Source of the DNA: Andeanibacterium fulvum
Lineage (GTDB): Bacteria; Pseudomonadota; Alphaproteobacteria; Sphingomonadales; Sphingomonadaceae
Reading direction: 5' to 3'
Assembly: GCF_037154085.1 (NCBI RefSeq)
Contig: NZ_JBANRM010000003.1
Coordinates: forward strand, 496,001-560,000
Length of the DNA: 64,000 bases
The notes under the pieces: generated by a model
Database searches by the model: none
The model's input: only the letters and a program-made list of their open reading frames with translations
What the model was told of the DNA's origin: nothing
Position numbers and translations under genes: made by a program
Part shown: piece after piece, positions 42,037 to 51,700 of the stretch
Position numbering within the stretch: position 1 is the stretch's first letter
Layout: each line of letters begins with the position of its first letter

Positions 42037-42606
42037 TTACTTTCTCTTGCCCGATCGAGGCAGCATTGCCCGCAACGTCCGGTCGCCGGGGCGCAGGCCG
42101 TGCCAGAGGGCAGCGGCGATATGGAGCGCGGCAATGCCCAGCAGGGCAAACCCGCCCCATTTGTGGATATAGCTGAGCGCTATGCTGAAGGTCTGGTGCC
42201 TGGGCAGCGGGCTCGGCAGGGAAACCCCGCCGGGCAGCTCAAGCGCGGGATTGATCAGGGCATCCATCAGATAGCCGCTCACCGGCAGGGCGATCAGCAA
42301 GGCGAGCATCAGCCCCTGCGCCAGAATGGCGGCCGCCTGCATATGCGGCCCGCCCGTGCGCGGTGGCCGTGGCTTCAGGCGCCGCAGCGCGATCCATCCC
42401 GCTGCCAGTAGCAGGACCGCCAGCCCGCCAAGGCGGTGCCAGCCGATCCATGCCATGTAGCGATCGATGTAGAACTGGCTCCATTCGGGAGGGGAGAGCA
42501 GAAAGACGGCCAGCCCTGCGACGGCCAGAGTCAGCCCCCCGGTCACCCAGTGGAGCAGGATGACCGGCAGGCTCCAGCCCGAACTTCCGCTCTCGTCTTC
42601 CGTCAC
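42037..42606 (-). CDS. Cytochrome b561 family protein
   Basis: GTG at 42606 overlaps the stop of the GDPD gene (GTGA) and follows GGAG, giving 189 residues. An upstream ATG at 42633 would lengthen it by 9. Four hydrophobic helices carry the heme histidines: LLHWVTGG, GWHRLGGL, IHKWGG and ALHIAAALWH. This family moves electrons across the inner membrane from quinol, and members next to TonB receptors are suspected of reducing imported ferric chelates. That role here is inference. Confidence 0.85.
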   Translation of the reverse strand: MTEDESGSSGWSLPVILLHWVTGGLTLAVAGLAVFLLSPPEWSQFYIDRYMAWIGWHRLGGLAVLLLAAGWIALRRLKPRPPRTGGPHMQAAAILAQGLMLALLIALPVSGYLMDALINPALELPGGVSLPSPLPRHQTFSIALSYIHKWGGFALLGIAALHIAAALWHGLRPGDRTLRAMLPRSGKRK

Positions 42607-43550
42607 TTCGGCTCCATTCCCACAGCCTTGCACTGACGCAGCGCCGCCTCGATCGGGCGGACCTGGGCGATCTCGGCCTGTGCCGCCACCGCCCGGTCGG
42701 TCGCGAGCAGTGCGACGCCATCCTGCGCCAGTTCGGCATAAATGCCCTTGAGATCGAGATTCTCGACTGCCCCGTCAATAAACCACAGCGTGCCGTAAGA
42801 CACGGTAAGGCCCTGCGCGCGCAGATCGTTCCAATAGGCCCGGTCGCGCTTGCCGATACCGGTCCAGGCGATCACGCGCTTCATGTCGATGCCCGCCTCC
42901 TTGGCGCGTGCCAGCGCGGCCGCATCGGCCATTTCGAAAGTGATGCTGATCGTGGGATCGAGTTCCTGCACCCGTTTGGCATCTTCAAGGCTGTTGACCA
43001 GCAGCATGAAATTGGCCTGCGCCCCGGCCGCGCGGATTTCCCGGATCATCTGGGGCAACGCATCGCTGTCCTTCACTTCCGCCAGCACCAGTGCGCGATT
43101 ATGCGCCCATTCGGCCATCGTGCTCAGCCTGGGAATGCGGAAAGTGGTGAGGTTGCCGTCATTATCCTCAAGATAGAGCTGCGACAGTGCCGACCAGGTC
43201 TGCGCCTCCACCGGGCCGGTGCCGGTGCTGGTGCGGTCGAGCGTGTCGTCATGCATCAGCACCAGCACGCCATCCTTGGTACGGCGCACGTCCACTTCCA
43301 CCAGAACGGGGAACTGCGATAAAGTATGCGCTGCAGTCTCGATGGCGTTTTCCGGATAGCCGGGCGCGGCGCCGCCGCGATGGGCGCTCACCAGCGTGCC
43401 AGTGTCGCGGGTGCAATCGAAAAGGTCGTGAACCGAGGCAAAGGGATTGGCCACCGGGACCTTCGGCTCGGGGAGCTTGGCGTCGGGCGCCGCGAAACCC
43501 GTTGCCGGAAGCAGGGCTGCGGCGAGTACGCAGGGCAGAATCTTACGCAT
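42603..43550 (-). CDS. Exported glycerophosphodiester phosphodiesterase
   Basis: ATG at 43550 has AGGA at 8 bp and opens a signal peptide (MRKILPCVLAAALLPATGFA), giving 315 residues. The GDPD signature SAHRGGAAPGYPENAIETAAH contains the catalytic His and the metal-binding Glu/Asn, and EVDVRRTKDGVLVLMHDDTLDRT holds the second His. It splits glycerophosphodiesters such as glycerophosphocholine into glycerol-3-phosphate and an alcohol in the periplasm. It lies 35 bp after a TBDR gene and just before cytochrome b561 in the same operon, and complements the nearby phospholipase C. Confidence 0.9.
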   Translation of the reverse strand: MRKILPCVLAAALLPATGFAAPDAKLPEPKVPVANPFASVHDLFDCTRDTGTLVSAHRGGAAPGYPENAIETAAHTLSQFPVLVEVDVRRTKDGVLVLMHDDTLDRTSTGTGPVEAQTWSALSQLYLEDNDGNLTTFRIPRLSTMAEWAHNRALVLAEVKDSDALPQMIREIRAAGAQANFMLLVNSLEDAKRVQELDPTISITFEMADAAALARAKEAGIDMKRVIAWTGIGKRDRAYWNDLRAQGLTVSYGTLWFIDGAVENLDLKGIYAELAQDGVALLATDRAVAAQAEIAQVRPIEAALRQCKAVGMEPK

Positions 43551-43585
43551 GGGCATGTTCCTGATGTGAGTGGGGGAGAGACGGG

Positions 43586-45598
43586 TCAGAACCGCGCCCG
43601 CGTGCCGATCTGCCAGCTGCGCGGTGCACCGCGATAGCTGTCCGGCTCTTCGTAAGTCTGGTCGAAGGCATTGCGCATATTGGCGAACAGCTCGACACTG
43701 TCGGTCACGCTGTAGCGAGCCGAGAAGCTGACCAGATCGTAAGCCGTGACCAGCCCGTTGCCGACATAGCCGCCACCCGGCCCCCATGCGCTGCTGTCGT
43801 CATAGACGACGTCCATGCGCTGGCCGCGGCGATACCAGTCGGCCGAAAGGGAAAGGCGCTCGATCGGGTTGAGCGTGAGGCTGGCCGACCAGCTGTGCTT
43901 GGGCCGGCGCAGCAACTGGTCGCCGGTCGCGTCGTTGAAGGCATTGGTGCGGCTGTAATTGACCCGCAAATCCGCGATCCGGCCGATCTTCGCCTGCACG
44001 CCCAGTTCGAACCCGTCGATGGCGGCCTTGCCGACATTGCGGTTGGCAAGCGCGGCATAATCATATTCGATCAGATCGGCGATCTTGGTGTCGAAATAGG
44101 TGACGTTGAGCCCCACCCAGCCCTGCGCACCCACTTCGGTGCCGACGTCGGCGCCTGCCTCGAAGGATTTGCCGTGTTCCGGCACGAGGTCGGGATTGCC
44201 CACGTTCCACGCGCTCTTGGTGAAGCGTTCGCTCAGGGTCGGCGCCTTGAACGAGGTACCATAGGAGACATAGGCCCGGCCGCCGACTTCGGGCAGGTGC
44301 AGGACACCGCCCGCATTCCAGGTCGTGACGGCATCGAAGCTTTCCGGATTATCGTGCCGCAGCGATCCGTTGAGATCGACCCGGTCGGCAATCGTCACCT
44401 GCGCAAGGCCATAGAAGGCAGTCTGTTCTTCCGAGCTGGACAGCGCATCGCTGTAGCCGTCAAAGGCGTCCACCTTGTCCTTCTGCCATTCGAGACCGGC
44501 GGAAATGGTCGCCTTGACCGCATCCGAAGGGCGGACTTCCAGCCGGTTGCGCCAGGCAGCGAATGTCCGCAGGCCACTTGCTTCCGTATCGGCGCCGCCG
44601 AAGCTGTCATTGGTGTCGGGGTGGTTCCATTCCGAGCGCTGATTGTCGACCTGCCCGAATTCCAGATCGCCCTGATAGCGGCCATCGAGAGCCGTAAGGC
44701 GCGGGGCGATCCGCCAGAGGAAATAGCGGTCACGCCCGCCGCGCCCTTCGCGGTCCAGCGCGGCATCGTCGAATTCCGACTTCGCCCGGCGATAGCGGGC
44801 CAGCCCGCGGATCGTGAGTCCATCGGTCAGCGTCAGTTCGCCATTGCCGGTGATAGTGAAGAACCGGCTGCCGTCGCGCTCGCCCAGATCGTCGGCAATG
44901 CGCGCGGCGACATTGTCGTAACCGCCCGTCTCGAAATATTCGGCAGTCACGCCATAGGCGAACATCCCCGCCGTGCCGCGCGCGCCGGCCAGCCCGCGAT
45001 AAGTATCGAGATTGCCCGCTGCGATTTCCGCATAGGGCATGAAGGCGCGTTCGCCGCCGATGCGCGGGATGAAGTTGATGACCCCGCCGATCGCATCGGA
45101 CCCGTAGACGGCCGAGGCAGGGCCGCGCAGCACCTCGATCCGTTCCAGATCGCCCAGCGTGTCGGAGCCGAAATTGAACTGGCCATTGGGGGTGGAGGCA
45201 TCGTTGAGGCGAATGCCGTCATACAGGGCCAGCGTGTGCTTCGAATTGGTCCCGCGCGAGAAGACCGAGGTCAGCCCGCCGGCACCCCCGCTCTGGACCA
45301 CGCTGAGGCCCGGCACCGATTTGAGCGCATCGGCCGCGGTGACGAGGCCCTTGCGCTCGATATCGTCGCGCGAGATCACTTCGGTACGCGCGGCGACGCT
45401 TTCGACAGCGGCATTGCCGCGCATGGCGGTGACGACGATCAGTTCGCCCTCGGGCCCGGAGGCGAGAGTCTCGGCCGCTACGGTCTCAGTGGCCACGGTC
45501 TCGGCAGCCATAGTCTCGGCATGGGCAGAGACGGCCAGGAAGGGGAGCGTCGCAATCGGGAGCGAGAGTATCACAATGTTGTAACGGGACACGGTCAT
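43586..45598 (-). CDS. TonB-dependent receptor, BtuB-like
   Basis: ATG at 45598 gives 670 residues with a signal peptide (MTVSRYNIVILSLPIATLPFLAVSAHA). A short run of near-repeats (AETMAAETVATETVAAETLAS) precedes the TonB box ELIVVTAMR. The plug (SVFSRGTNSKHTLALYDGIRLND, then ERIEVLRGPASAVYGSDAIGGVINFI) resembles vitamin B12 and related receptors, and the barrel ends RSWQIGTRARF. No cobalamin riboswitch fits in the 50 bp upstream, which argues against a simple B12 assignment. First gene of the four-gene operon and divergent from a helix-turn-helix regulator. Confidence 0.87.
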   Translation of the reverse strand: MTVSRYNIVILSLPIATLPFLAVSAHAETMAAETVATETVAAETLASGPEGELIVVTAMRGNAAVESVAARTEVISRDDIERKGLVTAADALKSVPGLSVVQSGGAGGLTSVFSRGTNSKHTLALYDGIRLNDASTPNGQFNFGSDTLGDLERIEVLRGPASAVYGSDAIGGVINFIPRIGGERAFMPYAEIAAGNLDTYRGLAGARGTAGMFAYGVTAEYFETGGYDNVAARIADDLGERDGSRFFTITGNGELTLTDGLTIRGLARYRRAKSEFDDAALDREGRGGRDRYFLWRIAPRLTALDGRYQGDLEFGQVDNQRSEWNHPDTNDSFGGADTEASGLRTFAAWRNRLEVRPSDAVKATISAGLEWQKDKVDAFDGYSDALSSSEEQTAFYGLAQVTIADRVDLNGSLRHDNPESFDAVTTWNAGGVLHLPEVGGRAYVSYGTSFKAPTLSERFTKSAWNVGNPDLVPEHGKSFEAGADVGTEVGAQGWVGLNVTYFDTKIADLIEYDYAALANRNVGKAAIDGFELGVQAKIGRIADLRVNYSRTNAFNDATGDQLLRRPKHSWSASLTLNPIERLSLSADWYRRGQRMDVVYDDSSAWGPGGGYVGNGLVTAYDLVSFSARYSVTDSVELFANMRNAFDQTYEEPDSYRGAPRSWQIGTRARF

Positions 45599-45648
45599 GG
45601 AGGGGGCTACCTGCTGAGGACTTTCTCGCGTGCCCCTAGAGTGCCGCC

Positions 45649-46353
45649 ATGACCGGTAGATTTCCCTTCGATGATCGCTTGAAGAATCTCGCGTATAAAA
45701 GCGTATCTTCGCGCCCCACGCAGAATGTTCGCAGTGTTCGCAACGAACCGCGCTGGCCGCGCCTGATCCGACAGGTCCGTCACCAGATGGGGCTGACGCA
45801 GGCTGCCTTCGCAGAAATGATGGGCGTGAAGCAGGCATCGGTTTCCCGCTGGGAGAACGGCCATGACACGCCCTCTCTCGCCCAGCGCCAGCGGATCACC
45901 GATCTCTGGCGCGCGGCCGATGCGCCCCGGTTGCGGCAACAGCTGAAGGCGCGCATGATCTATGCGCCCAATCCGATCAGCATCGTCGGCCGCGGGGCGC
46001 ATTTCCTGGAATTCAGCAACAGCTTCGCGCGCGAGGCCGGCGTCACCACGGATCAGCTAAGGGGCTGCCCGGTCTATGGCCAGTTCGGCGACATCGTGGA
46101 TCGCACCACGGAGGCGTGGGAGCAAAGCGGCATTTTCAAGGGCGACATCGCCTTTACGCTGACCGTCCTGACCCTGACCGACGTTGCCGGGCAAACCATC
46201 CACCTCAAGAATTTCGACACGCCCTACCATCTCGATGACGAGATCGTCTCGGTCTGCGAAGTGAAACGGATCGACGAGGCGGAGTATGAGCAGCACATGC
46301 GCGCTTATGGCGCCCCGGTATTCAGCCTGAGCTATGACGATCTGCCGCGTTAG
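45649..46353 (+). CDS. XRE-type helix-turn-helix regulator
   Basis: The 234-residue protein has a Cro/CI-type helix-turn-helix at about residues 38-90 (RLIRQVRHQMGLTQAAFAEMMGVKQASVSRWENGHDTPS) followed by a domain of about 130 residues that looks PAS-like (ISIVGRGAHFLEFSNSFAREAGVTTDQLRGCPVYGQFGD). A sensor with fused DNA-binding domain would fit. It is divergent from the BtuB-like receptor gene with only 50 bp between starts, so it probably controls that operon. The first 30 residues look poorly conserved, and the true start may be a little further in. Confidence 0.78.
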   Translation: MTGRFPFDDRLKNLAYKSVSSRPTQNVRSVRNEPRWPRLIRQVRHQMGLTQAAFAEMMGVKQASVSRWENGHDTPSLAQRQRITDLWRAADAPRLRQQLKARMIYAPNPISIVGRGAHFLEFSNSFAREAGVTTDQLRGCPVYGQFGDIVDRTTEAWEQSGIFKGDIAFTLTVLTLTDVAGQTIHLKNFDTPYHLDDEIVSVCEVKRIDEAEYEQHMRAYGAPVFSLSYDDLPR

Positions 46354-46422
46354 CGGGCTGAGGGATTTCGATCTGTGGCGACAATGGTGACTAACCGGGA
46401 TTTGGGCTCAAAGATTGCCAAT

Positions 46423-46445
46423 CCGGATACGACAACATTGCGGAC
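46423..46445 (+). repeat. 23-bp cassette-border motif, copy 3
   Basis: CCGGATACGACAACATTG followed by CGGAC, upstream of the orphan gene at 46473. It fits the pattern of copies 1 and 2 in the opposite orientation. Confidence 0.7.
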
Positions 46446-46472
46446 GATGAGCGTAAGACCGTATGTGATTAC

Positions 46473-46823
46473 ATGAATGCTGCATCTCGCACCTCTTGGA
46501 AGGCGCTACCCCTTCCTGCCAAGCGTGTGTCCTTAGTGCTCACTCGACAATTCTCTGATGCTGAGGGCGATCAATTGCGGTTGGGCCATGTGCCCGCCGA
46601 TATGGATGATAAATGGTTCATTTTCTTTGAGAATGGCTGGCTCTATTTTCACAGGTCATGGACGGGGCATTGCATATATGGCGTCCGCCTCGACGGCTCA
46701 CCGAATGGTGTGCGGATCACGGAGGCGTGGGTGAACGGGGATGAGGGCCAATATCGCTCACCCGGTCAGGAAGCTGACATACGGTTTGTGCAGCAGCTAA
46801 TTGACACCCGTCTTCTCACTTAG
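46473..46823 (+). CDS. Orphan hypothetical protein, 116 residues
   Basis: I do not recognise the family. The protein is soluble and rich in aromatic residues, with a striking core DDKWFIFFENGWLYFHRSWTGHCIYGVRL that looks like consecutive beta strands. Its DNA is more AT-rich than its neighbours. It is flanked on both sides by the 23-bp motif also found around the 10248 orphan and is followed by the second copy of the dispersed element. This supports acquisition as a cassette. No function can be given. Confidence 0.65.
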   Translation: MNAASRTSWKALPLPAKRVSLVLTRQFSDAEGDQLRLGHVPADMDDKWFIFFENGWLYFHRSWTGHCIYGVRLDGSPNGVRITEAWVNGDEGQYRSPGQEADIRFVQQLIDTRLLT

Positions 46824-46865
46824 GAACGTCCGCTCCCCACAACAAAGCTGCCAAATGCCGCCATT

Positions 46866-46888
46866 CCGGACACAACATGATTGCGGAC
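46866..46888 (+). repeat. 23-bp cassette-border motif, copy 4
   Basis: CCGGACACAACATGATTGCGG followed by AC, downstream of the orphan gene and at the edge of the dispersed element. The middle is slightly rearranged relative to the other copies. Confidence 0.6.
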
Positions 46889-47030
46889 ATCCCCAATCTC
46901 CGCTCGTCCTGAGCCTGTCGAAGGACACGGGAAACCGCCAGCCCCACATCCCGTTGGCGGGGCAAGTGCCGCCGCGTGTCCTTCGACAGGCTCAGGATGA
47001 GCGGTTGTGGTGAGTGGGATTAGGCTTTTA
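46866..47030 (+). repeat. Dispersed intergenic element, copy B
   Basis: It matches the reverse complement of 9900-10085 along its length. It includes an internal inverted pair around CCGCTCGTCCTGAGCCTGTC (46902 on) and its complement ending near 47004. Downstream similarity to copy A fades into a remnant TCGTCATTCCCG at about 47043. The rest of the 328-bp gap to the next gene (47031-47151) holds nothing I can identify. Confidence 0.85.
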
Positions 47031-47151
47031 CTCGAGTACCTTCGTCATTCCCGTCATTCGCTCTACCCAACGAAGTTCGCCGATAGCGGGCGAGCATTCA
47101 TGCCGGAGCTGAACACGCTGCTCCGCGTCGGCAGTTGCGGCGCATCACGCC

Positions 47152-48699
47152 CTAGGCGGGATCGAGGGCCACGCGGCCCCGGCTGACTGTGAAGCTGGCG
47201 AGAGTCGAAATGGCCCCGCCCGGTGTGCTCACCCGGTCCATCACCTTCACATCCGTGCGCCAGAGTTCGGGCGTGATCTCGAACAGCTGATATCCGCGCC
47301 GGTCGGTCATCAGCTTGATGTGCGGATTATTCGCCAGCTGGAACTCGGCATCGGGGATCTCCATCCCGTCGCCATTCGAGCTGATCGACGTCGCGAGGAA
47401 TTCCACTGCGGCCATCTCGCCATCCAGCCGCTCGTCATCGAGCGGGACAGTGCCGGCGAAGTGGCGGTGGAAATCGCCCGAGGCAATCACCGTGTTGCCC
47501 TGCCCCTGCCGCGCGATGCTTTCCATCAGCCGCTTGCGCGCGGGGCGATAGCCGTCCCATGTGTCGAAGGCGTAATCGGGCGTAGCAGTGGCGGATGGGC
47601 GGCGATCGTAGGGCATCGTCAGCACCTGCTGGGCCAGCAGGTTCCAGCTTGCATCCCCGGCAAGGCCTGCGTCGAGCCAGGCTTCCTGCGCCTTGCCAAG
47701 CATGTCGGACGAGTTGTGGGCGTCGAACGAACAGGGAAGCGCCTTGCCATCCGCGCAGGGCTGGTCGGACCGGAAGCTGCGCGTATCGAGCACATGCATG
47801 CTCAGCAGCCGTCCGAAATTCAGGCGGCGGAAGACGAGCACCCCGCCCAGCGCGGGCATTTGCGCGCGGCGCAGGGGCATGTGTTCATACCACGCCTGAA
47901 GCGCGGCCAGCCGGCGCAGGGCGAAGATTTCGGGCGGCGTCCCGTCACGGTCGAACTCTCCCGCCCAATTATTGTCCACCTCGTGATCGTCGAAGGAGAC
48001 GGCAAAGGCGCAGGCCGCATGAGCCGCCTGCAAATGCGGATCGGCCTTGTACTGGGCGTAGCGACGCCGATAATCGTCGAGGCTGTAGAGCTTGTCGCCC
48101 AGATGCTGACGCGGGATATAGGGGCCCAGCGGGGTCGGCGCCCCTTCATAGATGTAATCGCCGTAATGGAAGACCAGATCGAGGTCCGGTTCTGCCGCCA
48201 GATGCCCCCAGGCGTCGAAATAGCCATGTTCCCACTTTTGGCACCCGGCAACGCCGATCCGCAGCCTGTCAGGCATCTCACCCGCCGCAGGGGCCGTGCG
48301 GGCCATGCCCACGGGGCTGACATCGGCGGTCCCGGCCATGAAGCGATACCAATAGGGGCGGCGCGGCAGCAGGCCGTCCAGCTCGACATGGACGGAATGG
48401 GCAAGCTCGGGCCGCGCCAGTGCCTCGCCGCTGCGCACCACGCGGGCGAAGCCTTCATCCTCGGCCACTTCCCAGCGCACCGCGACAGGCGCCATCGGCA
48501 TGCCGCCATGTTCGCCCAGTGGATCGGGCGCAAGCCGGGTCCAGATAACGAAGCCGTCCGGCCATGGATCGCCCGCCGCCACGCCCAGCGTGAAGGGATA
48601 GGCGCCCGGCATGGCCGCGAGGGCCCGCACAGGCGCAAGGGCGCCCATGATCGCCAGTTGCCCGGCACTGCGGATCAGGGTGCGGCGATCGAAACGCAT
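47152..48699 (-). CDS. phoD: Alkaline phosphatase/phosphodiesterase, PhoD family
   Basis: The 515-residue protein has a Tat signal (MRFDRRTLIRSAGQLAIMGALAP). The PhoD N-terminal domain (YPFTLGVAAGDPWPDGFVIWTRLAPDPL) precedes the metallophosphoesterase core, with GVAGCQKWEHGYFDAWGHLA, DLVFHYGDYIYEG, SFDDHEVDNNWAGE and VIASGDFHRHFAG. PhoD enzymes cleave phosphomonoesters and diesters in the periplasm using calcium and iron. The gene follows an ECF-FecR-TBDR set on the same strand, with a hairpin between (48727-48757), which suggests a receptor for a phosphorylated compound. Confidence 0.93.
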   Translation of the reverse strand: MRFDRRTLIRSAGQLAIMGALAPVRALAAMPGAYPFTLGVAAGDPWPDGFVIWTRLAPDPLGEHGGMPMAPVAVRWEVAEDEGFARVVRSGEALARPELAHSVHVELDGLLPRRPYWYRFMAGTADVSPVGMARTAPAAGEMPDRLRIGVAGCQKWEHGYFDAWGHLAAEPDLDLVFHYGDYIYEGAPTPLGPYIPRQHLGDKLYSLDDYRRRYAQYKADPHLQAAHAACAFAVSFDDHEVDNNWAGEFDRDGTPPEIFALRRLAALQAWYEHMPLRRAQMPALGGVLVFRRLNFGRLLSMHVLDTRSFRSDQPCADGKALPCSFDAHNSSDMLGKAQEAWLDAGLAGDASWNLLAQQVLTMPYDRRPSATATPDYAFDTWDGYRPARKRLMESIARQGQGNTVIASGDFHRHFAGTVPLDDERLDGEMAAVEFLATSISSNGDGMEIPDAEFQLANNPHIKLMTDRRGYQLFEITPELWRTDVKVMDRVSTPGGAISTLASFTVSRGRVALDPA

Positions 48700-48726
48700 G
48701 GCCGAATTCCAGTCTCAATGGCGAAA

Positions 48727-48757
48727 GCTCCACCGGCATGAGGGTCGCCGGTGGAGC
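48727..48757 (-). terminator. Hairpin between TBDR and phoD
   Basis: GCTCCACCGGC and GCCGGTGGAGC form a perfect 11-bp stem with a 9-base loop, 15 bp after the TBDR stop and 28 bp before the phoD start. The T tract is short, so it may attenuate rather than stop transcription into phoD. Confidence 0.55.
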
Positions 48758-48771
48758 CCCTCGCCCTACGC

Positions 48772-51700
48772 TTAGAAGCGAACCTTCGCGCCCAAGAAAT
48801 ATTCGGCGCCCAGCGCATCATAGGTCGAAGGATAGCTATTGGCCTGCTGCTGCGACGTGCCGATGGCCTGCGGCTGAGTGTCGAACAGATTGTTCACCCC
48901 GCCATAGAGTGTCAGCTTGCCATCGACGATCTCGTAGCTGGCCGAGAGATCGAAATAGTTGCGCGAGTGGAGCACCGGCACCGCGTAATCGGCCTCGTTG
49001 CCGCCGCCCACGACGATGCGGTCATCCGTCACCGGCCCGATATAGCGATGCTGCAGCGTGGCGGTGAACGCGCCGGAGTTCCAGCCCAGGCGGGTCACGG
49101 TCTTGAACTTGGGACGCACTTCATAACCGCACAGGGCGCCGAAAGTACCCGCGCAATTGTTCACTTCCTCCGGCAGGTCCTGCAAGGGCATTACGTCATA
49201 GCTGTGGAGCCAAGTGCCGCGCAGGTCCAGGCTCACCTCGCCGCCCGCCAGATCGTGGGCCCAGCCAAGCTGGAAATCGATGCCCGACGTGGCGATCTTG
49301 CCGATATTGGTGTTGAAGGCCTCCACGCTGTAGGGCGAACCGATGCTGCCATCTTCCGGATCGCGGCGGATCGCCTGACAGGCCGCGCTGGCAGCATCCT
49401 GCAGCACGTTATAGCACAGGTCGAAAATACCGGCGACCGAAGAGCCCAGCGGCGCGATCGCGTCCTTCACCTCGATGTTGAAGTAGTCCACCTTCAGAAC
49501 GAACTCTGGCAGCACCTCGGGCCGCAGCGTGACGCCGAAGCTGATCGTGTTCGAGCTTTCCGGCTTCAGGTCCGGATTGGAGCCGTAGAGCACGTCCAGC
49601 CGCGAACTGGGTTGCAACGCGGCCTTGCCCACCATGCTCTCCGGCACGCCCGTGGCGATGCACAGGGCCCGCACCACCGGATCGGTCGCCGCCGAAGCCA
49701 GCGCGCAGGTATCCTGCGCGGATGGGCTGTCGGAATACTGGCCGCTGAACAGCTCGCCGATATTGGGAGCGCGCACGGCGTGCTGCCACTGGCCCCGCAG
49801 TTCCAGCCCCTCTACCGGCGACCATTCCAGCCCGCCCAGCCAGGTCCACACATTGCCGGCACCGCTGAGATTGTAATGCGAATAGCGCAAGGCCCCATTG
49901 GCCGTGACGCGCCCGATGGCGGAATCCTGCGACAGCAGCGGCAGGCGCGTTTCGCCGAACAGTTCGAACACTTCGATCCCGCCCGATGTGGGATAGAAGG
50001 GGTCCTGCCCGATGGCATCGCCGCTCTGCTGCGCCGGGTCCGGATTGGATTCGTCATAGGCCTTGCGCCATTCGGTACCCAGCGCCACGCTCAGCGGCCC
50101 GGCGGGCAGCGAGGCGACATCGGACGAGAACGTGCCCATCGCAGTGTGCAGGCTGCTGAAGTTCTCGTTATGCGTGTTGATGGTCAGCGCCTGGACAGCG
50201 GCATCCGACATGCCGAAGCCGAACGGGTTCACCAGCGGCGCGGCGCCGTTAACGCTGAGCAGGCCGGCCGTATAGGCAGAGCGGGAGACCATGCCGGTGA
50301 GGTCGGACGATCCCTTGGCCTCGCCATAGAAATAGGAAATGTCGAACCGGTTGTTGCGCAGGAAGCTGTCGCTCGCATCCGGCAGCGAACCCTTCAGGCC
50401 CCCACCGATGCGCAACGTATCGGTGTTGATGAAGACGTTGCGCGGGCCGATTTCCTCGAAGCGGCGGGCGAAGCGAACGCTGACCAGGCCATTATTGGCA
50501 TTGGCCCCGGTTTCCAGCAGGTCCAGCTGATGGAACACTTCCTGCATTTCCGGCGAGACATAGGGATTGTCCACGTCGATCAGATAGGCGGTCACGCCGT
50601 GGGTCGTCGGCGCCAGCTGCATCGTCACCTGAGTGCGATACCACGAGCCTTCGCCATAGAGCGTGACATTGTCGCTGACGTCGAAATGAGCGAAGCCCGA
50701 CACGCCTTTGCGCTCTTCGGGGACCTGCAGATAATTGTAGCCCGCGAAATTGTAGCGGTCCTCCGGATCGCGGAACAAGCGGGCATCCGAACCGGCGCCA
50801 TCGAATGTGAAGCCCAGCGAAGTGAGGCCGGAAAGGCCCGCCGCATTCAGCGCCGAGGCAAGGCCGGCATAGGCGGGCGTACCCGACTGCAGCTTCGCTA
50901 GTTGCGCCGCGGTCAGCATGGGAAAGCTGCCATCCGGAGTGGAAGTCGCCGCGCGGCTGACCAGCCCCGGAGCGCCATCCACCATGCCATCGGCCAGCGG
51001 GACATTCGAATATTCGCGGTCAGCCTGCGTCACCGCGCCGCGCTTGTAGTAATTTCCCGTGAGCACGATGTTGCCGCGGCCATCCGCGAAATTGGTGCCG
51101 GCCGTCAGGTCCAGACTATAGCTGGTGGCATCGCCCGCCACATCGCCGCCATATTGGGCCTTGCCTTCCACGCCGTCGAAATCCGTGCGCAGGATGAAAT
51201 TGGTAACGCCCGCAATGGCGTCGGAACCATAGACGGCGGACGAACCGCCCGTGACCACGTCCACGCGTTCAACCAATGCGGCGGGAATCGTGTTGATATC
51301 GGTCGTCTGGTAAGAGCCGGAGAAGACGTAGCGGCGGCCGTTCACCAGCACCAGATTGCGCCCGGTGCCGAGGCTGCGCAGATCGATCTCCGCTTTGCCC
51401 GTGCCGGGATTGTTCGAACGGCTGGTGCGGCCGCCCGCGAATTGCGGCTGGCGGATCAGGAAATCTTCCAGCGCCAGCGCACCGGTGCTCTCGATCTCCT
51501 CACGCCCGACGGACGAGACCGGCGTGGAGCTTTCCTCCGCCACGCGGGCAATGCGCGATCCGGTCACCACGATCGGCGCGGCCTCCACTACCGCCGCCTC
51601 GCTCACTTTCGCGGGCGACGCGGCAGGGGCTGGCGTGGAGGCCGCACCACGGGCAGCGCGCAGCATCACCGTGCCCGAACTGCCCTTCGTCACTTCCAGC

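Noticed and set aside
40160..42172. Open frame of 670 codons on the plus strand, antisense to the short TBDR
   Set aside because: The minus-strand frame shows a plug, barrel and signal peptide; the plus frame has no recognisable feature.
45599..45648. Cobalamin riboswitch before the BtuB-like receptor
   Set aside because: Only 50 bp separate the divergent genes, too short for a cobalamin riboswitch, and no B12-box-like sequence is visible.
48751..50901. Open frame of 716 codons on the plus strand, antisense to the STN receptor
   Set aside because: No motif or signal is visible, and the receptor on the other strand is unambiguous.
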